64,000 nucleotides of DNA. Origin: Vitrella brassicaformis. Lineage: Eukaryota; Sar; Vitrellaceae. Positions 1-12,150 of the stretch are shown one piece after another (position 1 is the first letter of the stretch; each line of letters begins with the position of its first letter). The notes under the pieces were generated by a model. That model ran no database searches, was not told the DNA's origin, and saw nothing but the letters and a program-made list of their open reading frames with translations. The DNA lies in contig CDMY01000225.1 in NCBI GenBank assembly GCA_001179505.1, forward strand, positions 96,379 to 160,378. Direction: 5' to 3'. A program made the position numbers and the translations under genes.

Positions 1-1626
1 GCGCTACTCTGCCGAGGCGGAAGTGAGCTCAGGGATCGTCATAGCGCTGCTCTTTGCCCTGCGTCTCGTCCAAACTGCCAGCCTGCAGCCAGCCGTGGGA
101 CCACTCATACTGTCAGTGAGAGGGAGAACCACACAGAGAGAGATGTCTGATGCCGTGTCTCATGTCTCCATCTGTCAGTGCCATTGTGAGGATGTTATCG
201 GACATCAGCATGTTTCTGTGTCTGTACGTCTACATCTTGCTGGTCTTCGCGGTCGTCTTCACCCTCCTCTCGTCCGACGAAGACCACCAGTACTTCGGCT
301 CCTTAGCCAAAGCCACACTCACACTGTACTCGATGACACCAACACAGAGAGAGCCGCCAGCCGTGATATATTAGAAGGTGCGGTAACGTTCTGATATGAT
401 TCTTTGTCCATTAGTTTCTACGCGGGTCTTGGCGACTTCAGCGACCCATTGAACAACGCCATAGAGAGCCACGACACACTGGGGGCCGTCCTGCTGTTCA
501 CATACGTCATCCTCTCGTCCATCATACTCGTAAGTCGGCAGCACTCAGGCACTCAGCAACACACGATGTACCATGATTGACTCCCCTTGTTGTCCTTGTC
601 TCTCTCTGTCATCATAAAGAGCTCAACCTCCTCATCGCCATCATGGTGAGATACACCTGAGAGTGTATAATGCAGGGCCCAATGATGTGTACGTCAGGCG
701 TCGACGTTTGCGGCCATCGAGGAAAAGCAAACCGCACAATACCAGTCAGTAGACAGCAAGGGAGACAGACAGACAGACAGACAGACAGACAGCGGCACAT
801 AAGGGCCCTCTCTCCCCTTTCTCTGCAGGCTGCTGCGCGTCCCCGTGTTGAATGAGTACCTGACAATGCCACACCATGAGCGCCTCCCGCCACCCTTCAA
901 CCTCATCGGTCAGGCACGAGACATGAGACTTAAAGTGCATCCATCACATGTGACCATGATCTGTGTGTGTGCAGCTGTGGTCGTGTCGGAGCCCCTGCGA
1001 TACCTCGCCTCCCTCATAAGCGGACAGCAGTCGGCACTCTGCCGCATTGCCTTCTGTTTGATGAAGGTCCTCTACTTTACCATCGATGCGCTCCTGTGCG
1101 CCGTCGCCTTCACACCCGCATTCATCTACAAAGCACTGGAGGCGTTCCCACGAGCCATACGGCAGGGCTACTTGGCGGCACTTTCTGTTGCACTTGTCAT
1201 TCTCCTAATGCCCGTTCTTCTTCTGTACCAATACGCCCGGAGAGTAAGGCTACAAGTCACATGATATGAGACAAACAGTGGCCTTGTCTCATCTCTCCGG
1301 AATGGTCGGGTAGGGGTTGTCGTTCTTTTCTTTTGAGGCCACTGAAAGTGACAATTCGGAGATGGCTGATAAGAGGCGTAAAGCGCGGATATTCCTCAGA
1401 GACAGCATCGACAAGTGGATCGAGGCGGCGGATCAACACGACTCGAGCGTGCCGGACGTCATGGCAGGTCAGACACGCAGGCAGGCACTCACAGAAAGAC
1501 TGAGCAATCTTGAATGTAATTCATGCAGCATTGGAATCCATGGACAGACGACACGCCGCCCGGCATTCACAGATCGAGAAGCGGCTGACGGAACTGGAGG
1601 CATACATCAAGGCGAAGCTCAAATAG
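1..1626 (+). CDS. Ankyrin/TRPV-like cation channel, copy A (3' part; 5' end outside window)
   Basis: This is the membrane and C-terminal half of a channel whose full form is seen in copies B to D. Exons read as <1-111, 179-325, 415-529, 622-645, 698-744, 829-908, 975-1243, 1314-1467 and 1529-1626, and all junctions keep phase. Visible parts are a transmembrane segment (IVIALLFALRLVQ), a fifth segment (FLCLYVYILLVFA) and a pore loop with the filter-like GLGDF at 425-439. The sixth segment ends in LLNLLIAIM, followed by a post-S6 region with LPPPFNLI. These are hallmarks of the TRPV/TRPC class of plasma-membrane or endomembrane cation channels. Two more hydrophobic stretches follow (LLCAVAFTPAFIY and LVILLMPVLLLYQY), then a short coiled-coil tail ending IKAKLK. 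No stop or frameshift is seen in this part. Ion selectivity cannot be told from the sequence. Confidence 0.72.
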
Positions 1627-1946
1627 GCGGCGTGGCGCAGCGACCGATTGCACGGCCTTTGAATGACAAACATACAATTGCCGACGTGCCTCAATAATCT
1701 GTGTGACGCCCATGCTTCGGAATGATGAAACGACACTGTGACACTGCATGACGTGTGCACAAGTGTCGAAGAATTGATCAATCGTTCTGTAGTTGGCGCC
1801 GTCGTACGCGTGTGCGGGTCGTGCAGCACCAGGAGGCAATTTTTGCCAGCAGCGTGAGGGCCGTCTCCATCTGGGGTTGCAGGGTATGAAACCCTGTGGA
1901 ATTTCTGACAAGCTCGCACGGCAAAGCCTTTTTTCCCCGGATCACG
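1627..1946. other. Intergenic, 3' flank of copy A and promoter side of the VHS-GAT gene
   Basis: No gene is seen here. The first 100 bases keep similarity to the 3' flank of channel copy C (shared caattgcc.acgtgcctcaat and ctgtgtgacgcc blocks). The duplicated unit therefore runs past the stop codon. Confidence 0.5.
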
Positions 1947-4895
1947 ATGACAGAGAAGCAGTTGGTATGCAGAAAGCACATAAATGATGGACGGTCACTC
2001 CGTGCTTGTTTGTGTTTGTTTCATCAGGTTGACGCCATCGAGGAGGTGACTGACGTGAGCCTGGAGATAGGCGGCCGCGAGGCCACCAACCTGCAGAGGG
2101 ACGTCTGTGACTTAATCAAGGACGTACCCAATGGACCAAAGGTACACACACACACAGTGAGGAACGATGGTGTGTGACTCATTCATCTCGTTCCACCTCC
2201 CTCGTGGCCTCTCCCCCCTCCCCCCCCGAAACGATGTGTGCAGATTGCCGTGCAGCACCTCAGAAAGAAAGTGACGGTGAGGGAAAGAGAAGCGAGCAAT
2301 GAGTCTCAAGCACAGACACAGCTGTTCCTGATGTGTCCGTTTGTGTCGCTTCGATTGGTGTGTTGCCTGTCCGCGTTCGTCTGTCTATCTGCAGGCCCAG
2401 AATGCGAAGATCCAGCTGTTGGGTCTGCAGACGCTTGAGCAGGCCATGAGGGAGTGCACACTGCCCTTCCACCAAAAGGTGGCGGAGAAGGACTTCCTCG
2501 GCGCACTTGGTATGAATGCACCGACCGACACACCGAAAAGAACCACAAAGGAAAGTGCTTGCGTGTCATCATCGCTCAGTTCGCGTCCTCCAGCGGCCCA
2601 ATCTCGACAGCAGAGTCCGAGACAAGGTCGGCACGAGAGATTGCGGCCACCCACAGACGCCTGGTGTCTTTTCCACTGCTCTGCTGTATTGATATGTCCC
2701 TGCAGATACTCCGTATGGTGTCATCGTGGGCCAACGAGTTTGCGAGCGAGGCCGACCTGCTGCCGGGCTTCCAGCACGTCTTCAAGCACCTGCAGGACAA
2801 AGGTGCATTTGCGAAGAGAAAGCAGCGCGTCCGACCCACCAAGGCACCTCTCGTGGCTGTGTGTTAGGTTTCCACATGCCTGGCGGCCCACGGATGCCCG
2901 CCGAGACCGACGCAACGGCATACAAACGAGGGGTGAGACGAGGACCACGACACCGTCTCCACCTCGCGCACCCAGATGCTTTTGTCGATGTGCGTCACTC
3001 AATCTAGGTTGACCGTGACCTGAAGGGTCAGCTGGCGACCTTCAGAGAAGCCACCATCCTCTTCAATGTAAGCACATGGCTGGTAGGGAGGCGATCGAGA
3101 GGAGAAAGGCGTATGGTGTGGTTGCTTGTGTATGTGATGACGTCACCTATGTCGCAGGAGATGCTTAGCAGCTGCAAGCAGAACGACAACCTGGCCAGAA
3201 ACGATGTAGGCCATAATGACATACACACACAGGCCGCCAGAGGTGACATAGCCATTTGGCTGCACCTCTTGCTGCGTGTGTGTGTGTTTCAGGCCCTGCA
3301 GACCCTGCTCATAACTCTCAAGCAAGCCGCCCATACGCTGCAGACGTACGCACAGACACACACACGATGGCTTGTCGGATGTCATTGCCCTTTCCCTTCT
3401 CGATTATATGTGCAGTGAGATCGAGCGCGAGTCGTCCGGCGATGCCCTCAACGAGTGCATCGAAGTCAACGATATCGTACAGGCGGTCAGTGTCAGCAAC
3501 CAACAAAAGGAACCAAGGAGGCCATCAGGTGCCTGTGGGTCTGTCTGGTTGCTGCAGGCGCTTCGTCAGTACCAAGACCAGCTGCGTGGCGCCCCGCCCC
3601 TCCGCCCACCAGCTGCAGGTGGTCGCTCGGCCCCTCCTGCGTCGGGCACCAGTGCCGTCAAGAGCGGCAGAGTCGTCGACCACCGCAGGTCGGTGGGCAT
3701 CCCCCCAACACCCACCAACACTCACCAAAACAGCGGAGCGGACAATACCATGACGACCGGTCGTCTGTGTGTGTCTAGGGACGAGTCTGATGAGGACGAG
3801 GAGGAGGAGGATGAAGACGAGGATGAGGAAGAGGAGGAGAGCGAGTCAGAGGACGACGAACGGCAGCGGCCGCAGCAGGGCAGGGCCAGGCAGACGCAAC
3901 AACAACAACATCAGCAGCAGCAGCGGCAGGCACCTGCTGCTGGACAGCACCCACAGGGGCGAATGATGGTGAGGACACAATGCAGACGAGGAGAGAGGTG
4001 CGAATGCCTCCACGTGTGTGTCTTTCGCTGCCGTGTGGTTCTTGCAGCCTGGGGCTGCTCCTCAGCGCCCAGCGGCGATGCACCACCAGCAGCAGCAGCA
4101 GTATCCCTCGCACCCCCAGGCGATGCGGCCCACCCACACCCAGGGCACCACCCCGCCCATGCAGGCGACATACGCCACAGCAGCAGCAGCGTCATCCACA
4201 TACCCCTCTCAAACACAGCCACAGCCCGGGCGCCCCACACAGTCTCTGCAGCAGCACCAGCAGCAGCCGTCATACCCCAACTACCCACAGCAGGCCACCA
4301 GCGCCTACCACCAGCAGCAGCAGCAGATGCGCCCGCAGCAGCAGCAGATGGGTGGTGGTAGTGGCGCTGTGAATCCGTTTGGTGGGTCTGTATCGGCTTC
4401 TCAGCCACAGGGCTATGGTGGTCAGCAGGGGGTGGGTGGGGGGTATGGCGTGGCGGGCAGGGCCGGCAATGTGATGGCCACTGCTGGGGGGCAGCAGCAA
4501 GCCGCTGGTTTGCAACAGGGCATACCGGTAGGTATATGAGTGATTTAGAGTGAGAGAGAGAAAGACTTGGAACCGACACGCACGGCATCCTACTGAGTCG
4601 CTCTGTGTGTGTGTGTGTGTGTGTATGTGTGCAGGGATACAGTGTGATGGGTGGCGGTCAAGGCGGCTATGGCTCAGTGCAGCAGGGCATTCAGGGTCTG
4701 CCCATGCAGGGAATCCAGGGCTTCCCGGCCGCCAGTGCTGGCGCCGGCCGCCAGCAGGGCGCCTACCCCAACCAGTACGGCTACCAGCAACAACAACAGC
4801 AGCAGCAGCAGCAGCAGTACACCCAGATGCAGCAGATGCAGCAGAGGAGGCGGCAGCCGGGGGAGAGGGACGATCTGTCGGACCTGCTTGCCTGA
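1947..4895 (+). CDS. VHS-GAT domain protein, TOM1-like endosomal sorting adaptor
   Basis: Fifteen exons can be joined in phase: 1947-1964, 2028-2141, 2244-2276, 2395-2509, 2580-2626, 2706-2802, 2868-2932, 3008-3067, 3158-3205, 3293-3345, 3416-3485, 3558-3688, 3779-3968, 4048-4527 and 4635-4895. The first 170 or so residues form a VHS domain (KIQLLGLQTLEQAMREC, then VAEKDFLGALVRVLQ, then MVSSWANEF). A GAT-like three-helix region follows (FREATILFNEMLSSCKQ, then TLLITLKQAAHTLQ). The C-terminal half is acidic, then rich in Gln, Pro and Gly, and ends DDLSDLLA. VHS-GAT proteins of the TOM1/GGA family bind ubiquitinated cargo and clathrin on endosomes. This one lacks a visible GGA-type adaptin ear, so TOM1-like is the better label. 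The start MTEKQLVDAIEEVTD fits the usual N-terminus. Confidence 0.85.
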
Positions 4896-5617
4896 TTTTT
4901 GGTGGCCACTGCGCTTGTGGGCTCCTGTGCGTTGTGCGTTTTTCTCCACTGCATGTGGTTGCGTAGTGTAGCATACCTACGTGGGGCAGATTTTCATGAT
5001 AACGAGAACGACGGGGACGCCCCGTACACAGTGAGGTTGGTTGCAGAGAGAGAGAGATGTGCGCGCGTGTGTGTGCAAGGGACAGAGAGAAATGGATCGG
5101 TATGAATTGGTTGGTGTTAATTTCTGCTGTCCATTCCATGCATCCATCCATCCATTGTCGGCAGCACAAATCCTAGACTACACGACAAGACCACACACAA
5201 GAGCAGCCACACATCCATCCATCCTTCCATCCTTCCATCCAGACATGCAGGTCAAGTCACATCCACGAGAATCTCTCTCTTAAGACTGTCATGCCTCAAC
5301 GTCATCACTCTGACATCACGAAACCCACCCCCTCTCCGCCCCCCTCTCTGCCCTCTCCGCGCTATCTCTCTCTCTCTCCCTCTCTCTCTCCACGCGAATT
5401 CGCGTACTGTATGAAGCCCTTCCCTCCCTCCCTCCCTCCCTCCCTCCCTCCCCAATTAGCCACCCAGGTCGACACATGAATCACAGAGAATCACGCCTGG
5501 CTGGCGGGCGGGCTGGCTGCCTCTAATCCTACACTCAGCCAGCCAGCCAGCCAGCCTCAATTGCCACGTCTCCTTCGCTAAGCCGCTCGTTCGCATCTTC
5601 GTCAGTCAGTCAGTCAG
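4896..5617. repeat. Intergenic, simple-sequence-rich region between convergent genes
   Basis: This stretch lies between two 3' ends and no gene is seen. It holds CATC-rich runs near 5136-5240, a pyrimidine-rich TCTC/CCCT tract at about 5315-5450, CCAG repeats near 5528-5553 and CAGT repeats near 5602-5619. Confidence 0.6.
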
Positions 5618-8071
5618 TCATTCGAACTTGAAGAAGGATTCGTTAGTGAGTGCGAGGATGGGGTCGGTCAATGGGTCGTCGAACGGATCCACATACTCGC
5701 TCCGGTGCTCCTGCGTCCTCGCTGTCGCATACTCGCTCGCCGTCGACATCTCCTCTGCCCCATAAGGGGGTGGGGGGCCGTAGGGCGGCTGCTGCTGCTG
5801 CTGCTGCTGCTGACGGTGCTGCTCTTGTTGCGGTTGCTGCACGTAAGGCAGGTCCCTCCATTGGTTCAGGTAGGGGTCCTCTCCTGAGCGAATGGGCACG
5901 TCTGCCCCTTCTCTCTGCAGCAGCGGGGAAGAGGATGAAGGGGCCGGGGCTGGGGCTGCGGTGGGATGGATGGACGAAGGCGGGGTCATGACGTTGATGA
6001 CGTGTCGCGCGTGCGATGTGCGCTTTTCATAGGACACCCCATCGCAAAAGCCCTCCAAGTGGCCGCTAGTAGTGCCCTCGACCCGCCCCCGTGAAGAGGC
6101 AGACAAGTCCTGAAGATGCTGACCCTTCGGCTGATCAAACGCCGCCTGCCGATGGTGAGGGCGATACTCGTCAGGTGACATCACCCCACCACCACCACCA
6201 CCCTGGTCATGCTGCTGCGGCCTCTTCCCCGGCCGCGTGTAGTGAGGGCGTGGCCCTGGGAACAAAGCGTTGGATGGGGCCATACCAGCGGCGCCAGCAG
6301 CAGCAGAAGGGTCATGATGGGGGGGCCGGGAGATGTGGGGCGGTCGGAAGGAACCGTGGGAGTGCTGGCCGTGTGGCTGCAGGGGTGGAGAGGACGGCAG
6401 AGCGGTCACTGCTGACCGCTCGCTGGCGAGGTGGACGAACACGATTTGGCCGTCGACGATGCGCTGCGGTTCGAGCAGCACCTGCTGGGCGCTGTCGGTG
6501 TCGCGGTATGTCACAAAACCTGTACACATACCATGGAGGGATGGACGGATGGTCACACGCCTTTGTGTGAGCTGATCAACTGGATCGTACCGAATCCCTT
6601 GCTCCGTCCGTATCGGTCATGGAGGACCGTCACATCATCGACCTCGCCTTCCTGCTCGAACACACGCCGCACGGCGTCGCACGACGTGCGCTGGTTGAGA
6701 TTCCTGCGGATGGATGGATGGGATGGGCAGGAAAGGAACGAAATGAGCGCTACACGACTCTCGCTCGAGAGCTGTGCTCGAGCAAAGCAAAGCTTGCCTG
6801 ATGAAGAGCTTCCTGCTCGCCAGGTCGTTGGTCCCCCCTCCCGGACAGGCACTAACGTCAACCGGGCCTGAAGTGGAAGCAAAAAGCATATGGATGAGGC
6901 AAACGAGCCAGTTTCCGTCAGTCAGTCCATCAAAAGCCCACCTGGGCTTGTGAAGTCGGCAAACGGGTTGAGGGATGTGCGATTTGTGGGGTCGGACGCC
7001 AGCCCAACCTGAGAGAGAGAGGAAGGACAAGAAACAGGCAGGCCACAATGCGAGGCGCCGCCGAGGTGGTTTGGGTGTTGTTGTGGTTGGGGTGAGCATA
7101 CGATGATGCGTCTCCCGTCGAGAGAAAGGTTCGACTGGATGGCCGCAACGGCGGCCTCCCGGGTGAGGAAGGTCACAAAGCCATAGCTAAGAGGAGAGCA
7201 GAGACAGGCACACAGCCAGAATGCATCTCTGCGGGCGTCTTTATCTTTCTCGCCGTGTGCCTGCTGTGCTGTGTGTACCCTCTGCTGCGTCCGTAGCCGT
7301 CACGCACGACAACTGCACCCATTCACAGATCCCATGTTGAGGTGTGGATGCTCAGTTCTGTACAGTGCAGCCATCCCACCCCGTCCCACCCACCTGCTTC
7401 TTCAGTCTCCCCGAACGACGAGAAGAAGTGCCGCAGCTGGCTGTCGTCAGTCGCGTAGGCCAAGTTCTGCACACACGCACACACACACACACACGCACAC
7501 ACACTCTGCAGAAGACAGGAGGGAGAGAGGCGAGGAAAGCGACGCACCTTGACATAAAGCCGACGATGAGCACGGCTCTGCAGAGCACACACACACACCG
7601 AACAGACCCGCCCGTGGTTGCGGCCGCCCTCTTTCTGTGCCGTTCCTGTCGTTTGTTTGTTTGTTTGTTTGTTTTTACCTGCGATGCGACCTCAATGATC
7701 CTTGACCTGGCCTCTGGCACCGACTGAGCCAGCCGGACAAGCAGCTCGATCAACTGCGATTTGTTGAGCGGCGCCAGCAGCCGCCTCAACTCCGCCCTGC
7801 CCTCTGTGGCGCCGTGGAAGCCGCCGTCATAGTTGGCCATGCCTCTCGCCTCGCCGCCTCCTTCCCACTCGAACGGCTGGATCCTGGGCGGCCACTGCGA
7901 TGAAGGTTCGCTGCCGAAAGAGGCAGCATCTGCCATGCCATAGTGGTCCAAGTGCTTGGCAGCCGCTGGGTCGGGCTGATAACTGAAGGGCGGTGGCGGA
8001 GACGACGGGATTGTCTGCTGGTGATACTGAGGACACTCCTCGATCCAACTTGTCGCCGAAGCTGATAACAT
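5618..8071 (-). CDS. RNA-binding protein with two RRM domains
   Basis: The first exon (8071-7679) encodes a Pro-rich leader and a helical segment (ELRRLLAPLNKSQLIELLVR). The first RRM is assembled from several short exons: LYVK at 7577-7548, then NLAYATDDSQLRHFFSSFGE, then VVVRDGYGRSRG, then YGFVTFLTREAAVAAIQ. The second RRM has RKLFIRNLNQ as RNP2, then FEQEGEVDDVTVLHDRYG, then GFGFVTYRD as RNP1. The last exon (6519-5618) is a long low-complexity tail rich in Gln, Pro, His and Ser, ending ESFFKFE. Tandem RRMs with a disordered tail suggest a splicing or mRNA-stability factor of the ELAV/CELF or hnRNP type, but the precise family cannot be fixed. The intron at 6797-6704 uses a GC donor. Confidence 0.8.
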
Positions 8072-8189
8072 AGTGCTGGGGAGGGACTTGAGAAGCTAAG
8101 GCGGCACATCCGCGCTCTTCTGCACCGATCGTTTGCTGCCAAGCTCGCAGTGAGAAAAGCACCGAAGGAGAAAAAGAGAGCGAGTGACC

Positions 8190-8950
8190 ATGTGGAACAC
8201 ACAGTCCACCATGCGCGCCTTGTGGAGGAGATTTTTGTCGAAGGGGGAGGCTGAGACGCTCCTGTGTCTGAGGAAAGGCGCCGGCAAGGCGTCCATCAGG
8301 GCGGCCCTCCGTTTTGTGTCGGCAGCGGGGGCGCATCCCGACAAGGGCGGCAGCGACCAGCAGGCACAGCAGCTGCAGAAGGCCCGGGACCTCCTCCTGA
8401 ACCACAAGGACACCCCCGACACACCGCGGCAGCCTGAGGACATCCCGTGCCTCGTCAAGCCGCTCACGTGTCTGCGGGAGCGCCAGGAGATCTGCCGCCT
8501 CTGCCAAAGCCGCATAGAGGCATGCATGCGCTGAGAGAACTTCTCATGTCGTGTGCACAACAGTCGAGAGCGCCGCTCACTCCTCTCCTGTTTATGTGGT
8601 GCCTTGCTTTATTGCAGAAGGAGAAGCGCCGCATGAAGAAGGACGAGGAGGAGATCCAATTCAACCTCGCCAGCACCATGGTCCCTCAGGAAGGCGCCCT
8701 GCCCACCATCCGCACGACGCCACCGACACGCAGCGGCGCTCTGCCAACCTCCCACCCCGAGCCGGCCTCCCACACCAAGGCCACCACCAGCCGCACCGAC
8801 GCCGGCACCACACAGGAGGACGGCGTCATCGAGGGAGAGGAGGCCGCCATCGGCGGGACGGGCTGCTGCAGCGGCAGCTGGGGTTGCTGGAAGTTCTTCG
8901 AGATCCTCCGCGACCCCTTCGGCTGCTGCTGCCCCACCACAGCCCACTGA
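8190..8950 (+). CDS. Small J-domain-like protein with Cys-rich C-terminus
   Basis: The start is MWNTQSTMRALWRRF. A helix, then HPDKGGSDQQAQQLQKARDL, matches the HPDKGG loop and helix III of a DnaJ domain, although the first helices are weak. J domains stimulate Hsp70 ATPase activity. Exon 1 runs to 8519 and exon 2 starts at 8618 with KEKRRMKKDEEE. Joining them needs a GC donor at 8520, because no GT donor precedes the in-frame stop at 8532. The second exon is Pro/Thr-rich and ends in a Cys cluster (CCSGSWGCW, then FGCCCPTTAH) that could be lipid-modified. The gene starts about 120 bases from the divergent RRM gene, so the two probably share a promoter region. Confidence 0.55.
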
Positions 8951-9129
8951 TGGGCTGTTGCTGGCGGGGGCGTGTTGTTAGGCGCGACCCCCCAGCAGCA
9001 GCCCATCAGGAATGACTAGACGGTACGGACACCACACACAAACAGACAGAGAGAGACAGACAAGTGCACTCCTACCTGCCATACACACCAACCTGTGGGT
9101 GCTTGCTCTTGTGGCCTGTGTCTGTTTGA

Positions 9130-12100
9130 TCTGTCACTCAATCAGTGTTGTCGTGTGTATCGGGTTCTGAGCAAGGTCAACCGGGGCGAGGGTGGCGGGG
9201 CCTCGCCTGCGTCCTCCCTGCAGTCGAGCTTCAACGAGCCCTTCGCCAAGGTGCTTAACGAGGTGTGCCTGTCGTTGCGGACAGGAGACCCTCAGAGGGG
9301 CGGCACTCACCATCTCGAGCGGCTACCTGCGGTCGGCATCGGCTGCGAGCAGGCCCCCCTTCCCCCGCCCCTCCCAAGTCCCCCGAGATGCCCTCTCCCA
9401 CCCAGCCACCCAACGCGCAAGGAGACGCCTCGCCCACCGACAACGGCAGACGCTCTCCAAGAAGCCCTCGTTGTCGACTCTCCACAGAGTGATCGGCTAA
9501 TGAGGAGTGTCGACCTCGTCTGCATGGGTCGAGGGGTGTCTTCGGCGCTGGAGCGGGGCGAGACGGTCGGCCACTGGGCTCGGTCGGCGTCGATTGACGA
9601 GGAGCGGGCGGGTCATGCTGATGGGGCGTGGTACGGCCAGAGTGGGGCGTGGTACGGCCAGACTGTGTCCATCGAGCAGGCCCCTGTCTCAGACCTACTT
9701 GGACACTTCCTCGGTAAGCCAGCCACACACAGACCAACCAGCCGACCCAAAGAGGTGATGTGTCTGTCCGTATTTGATACTGTCGTCCCTTCAGGCTTGT
9801 TGTGCCAGGGTCCTGACGTCAAGGTGGCGAGAACGCCTTCGGCATCGAGCCCCTGAGCTCACTCTTTCACCTGAGTCTACGCGCCCTCCTGCTGGCCGGC
9901 CTCTGTGCGCAGATCCCCCGCATCGGCCCGCGTGGCGCCACCTACCAGACCAACAGCGGCGGCAAGGGCGGGCAGGGCAGGGCACCCGCTCATTCCCCAA
10001 AAAACGATCTGGAGCCGCAGGGAAGCAGCTCCCCCACTCGAGGTCGGGTGGAGTGAGGCCAGGCTGCCGCTGTCTTGCCCTACTCGGATTTCAGCATTGC
10101 TCGCAAGTAGACGATGGTGCTGTTCGGGCTGCAGCCCATCTCTGAGACCGTGCGGACCAGACCACCATGAAGGAAATGATAGATACGGTGAGAGAATAGG
10201 AGAGGGGGGGGGGGGGGTGTGAACCNNNNNNNNNNNNNNNNNNNNNNNNNNNNNNNNNNNNNNNNNNNNNNNNNNNNNNNNNNNNNNNNNNNNNNNNNNN
10301 NNNNNNNNNNNNNNNNNNNNNNNNNNNNNNNNNNNNNNNNNNNNNNNNNNNNNNNNNNNNNNNNNNNNNNNNNNNNNNNNNNNNNNNNNNNNNNNNNNNN
10401 NNNNNNNNNNNNNNNNNNNNNNNNNNNNNNNNNNNNNNNNNNNNNNNNNNNNNNNNNNNNNNNNNNNNNNNNNNNNNNNNNNNNNNNNNNNNNNNNNNNN
10501 NNNNNNNNNNNNNNNNNNNNNNNNNGGGGGGGGGGGGGGGGGGGGGTGTGAACCCACGGTGCTTCCATGCATTGCTTCCTGCCTGTTGTGTGCAGACGGT
10601 GTCATTCATGTTGGTTCAGTGGGGTGACCCACTTGCAGCGCAACCAATCCCTCGTTTGTGTACAGCCTGGTGCAGTCGACCTCCTCCTCCAGTCTTCACA
10701 GCGGCGCCCGACGACGCCCTGTGGGTAGAGGCCACACACCAAGACCAGGCCCCTCGACACGGCGAGGTACGTCGTGCCCTTCCTCCACCACCCTGCGGCT
10801 GGTCACGACCGTCATCATCAAGGTGGCTGACACGATGCGCACAGAGGGGCCCAGCGGCGGTGGTCCGGCCGCATAAGCAGCAGCGAGTTTAACGCGACAG
10901 AGAAGTTTGTCGCCGACCTTCTGGGGGCGCTGCGCGGGTGCGTGCGGCAGTCGTCCAATATGTACTGCCCTCATGGTTCTCAAGTCTCTACTGCGCATCC
11001 ACTGGGACCCCACCTCACCTCACAGGCAAGCATGCGTGGGTGTCAGGGGTCAGATTGACGTCATTCATTGGTCCTGTGTCATATCGTGTGTGTCTGCAGG
11101 GTTGCCTCGATGGTGCCTGACACACCTACAAGTCGCCGGGCAGCGCTCACTCCCCTTCTCACGCACGAGCGAAGCCGACTCGAAGCGAAGCCGACTCGAC
11201 AGGCTCGGTACGGGCGAAGTCGATAATTCGACAGACCCGTCGACTCGACGCGACAGACCCGTGCTTGCACACGCACACCCAGCGAGGCCACGCGCGCGGC
11301 GAAGGACCCCCAGCCCAGCAAGGCGACCAGTGCAGACACCGCAGTGGGAGTGGGGTGGCGTCGGTCGGCTGTCGGGTTTGTCGGTCTCTGTCTTTCCCCA
11401 GTGATGATGTACGGCGCTAGAGGGAAGTGTGGGAGTGCAAAACTCGTGCGGGAGGAGGAAGGTACGAGACCTACACATACATATGGCGGAGGTCATATCA
11501 TCTCATGTCACATGTGGGCGTAGAGGTGCTGGTGGGTTCGTGTCCGGCCGCGGGAGTGCCGTCTCCGCGCTGCAGATGCCCCCACACCATCTCGCAGCAG
11601 CCCACACACCTGAGCGACGCGACACATCTGGCCAGATGTGCCCCGTGATCCCGGAAACCGACCAGGTGGGTGCACAGGGAGGACAGGGGAGGGAGAGGCC
11701 AGTGGGGGGAGCAAGGAGCGTCAATCAGTCACCACAACGTGTGTGTTGCTTTCTCTCTGCTTCTCCCCCTCTCTCTCTCTCTGTGTGTGTGTGCAGCCGT
11801 CAGCTGTGCATAGCCACAGCTGACGCCAACGCCACGGCGGTTAACAGCACTGCTCCAGCCAAGGCTTCACTTCTTCTCGCACCAAGCCATTTAGGAGGAA
11901 GAGATCCTGACGCTGTGTCACAAGGCCCACTACCGCTCACTCGCAGGCTTCTCGTGTTGTCCATTCGTTCTTTTTTCCCCATGAACCGATTTCCTTTGCC
12001 GCCGTTTCGTCTGTTGGCTGGCCGGCCTCTCCAGGGGCGCGTGTGTGGCGGTCACTGCTTGGGGCGGGACCTGATATCCCGACCCCCTTGTGTGTGTCGT

Positions 12101-12150
12101 CACTGCGTGAACCTGGGGATGTGCCGGCCAGCCGAGCCAACACCACCACT
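9130..12150 (+). pseudogene. Coding-like blocks with repeated frame changes around an assembly gap
   Basis: Several plus-strand blocks look like helical protein but do not join in one frame. Examples are LQSSFNEPFAKVLNEVCLSL near 9220-9280, LRGAALTISSGYLRSASAASR near 9293-9350, FGIEPLSSLFHLSLRALLLA near 9840-9900, MVLFGLQPISETVR near 10113-10155 and EFNATEKFVADLLGALRGCV near 10888-10950. Frames switch roughly every 100 bases without convincing splice sites. A two-unit repeat encoding GAWYGQ lies at about 9625-9665. I do not recognise a family. This may be a decayed gene, or a real gene read through low-quality consensus next to the gap. Near 11.6-11.7 kb and 11.9-12.1 kb I see only weak coding signal. 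Confidence 0.35.
10226..10525. other. Assembly gap (300 N) with near-identical flanks
   Basis: Exactly 300 N. Both flanks carry the same poly-G run followed by tgtgaacc: the left contig ends with it, and the right contig begins with poly-G and then tgtgaaccc. The contigs may therefore overlap rather than be separated by real missing sequence. Confidence 0.9.

Noticed and set aside
5252..5479. Open frames of Arg/Gly/Glu or Pro/Ser repeats
   Set aside because: They are translations of simple CCCT/TCTC repeats in a spacer between convergent genes.
10219..10609. Open frames running through the N gap
   Set aside because: They consist of unknown residues and poly-G translated as Pro or Gly.
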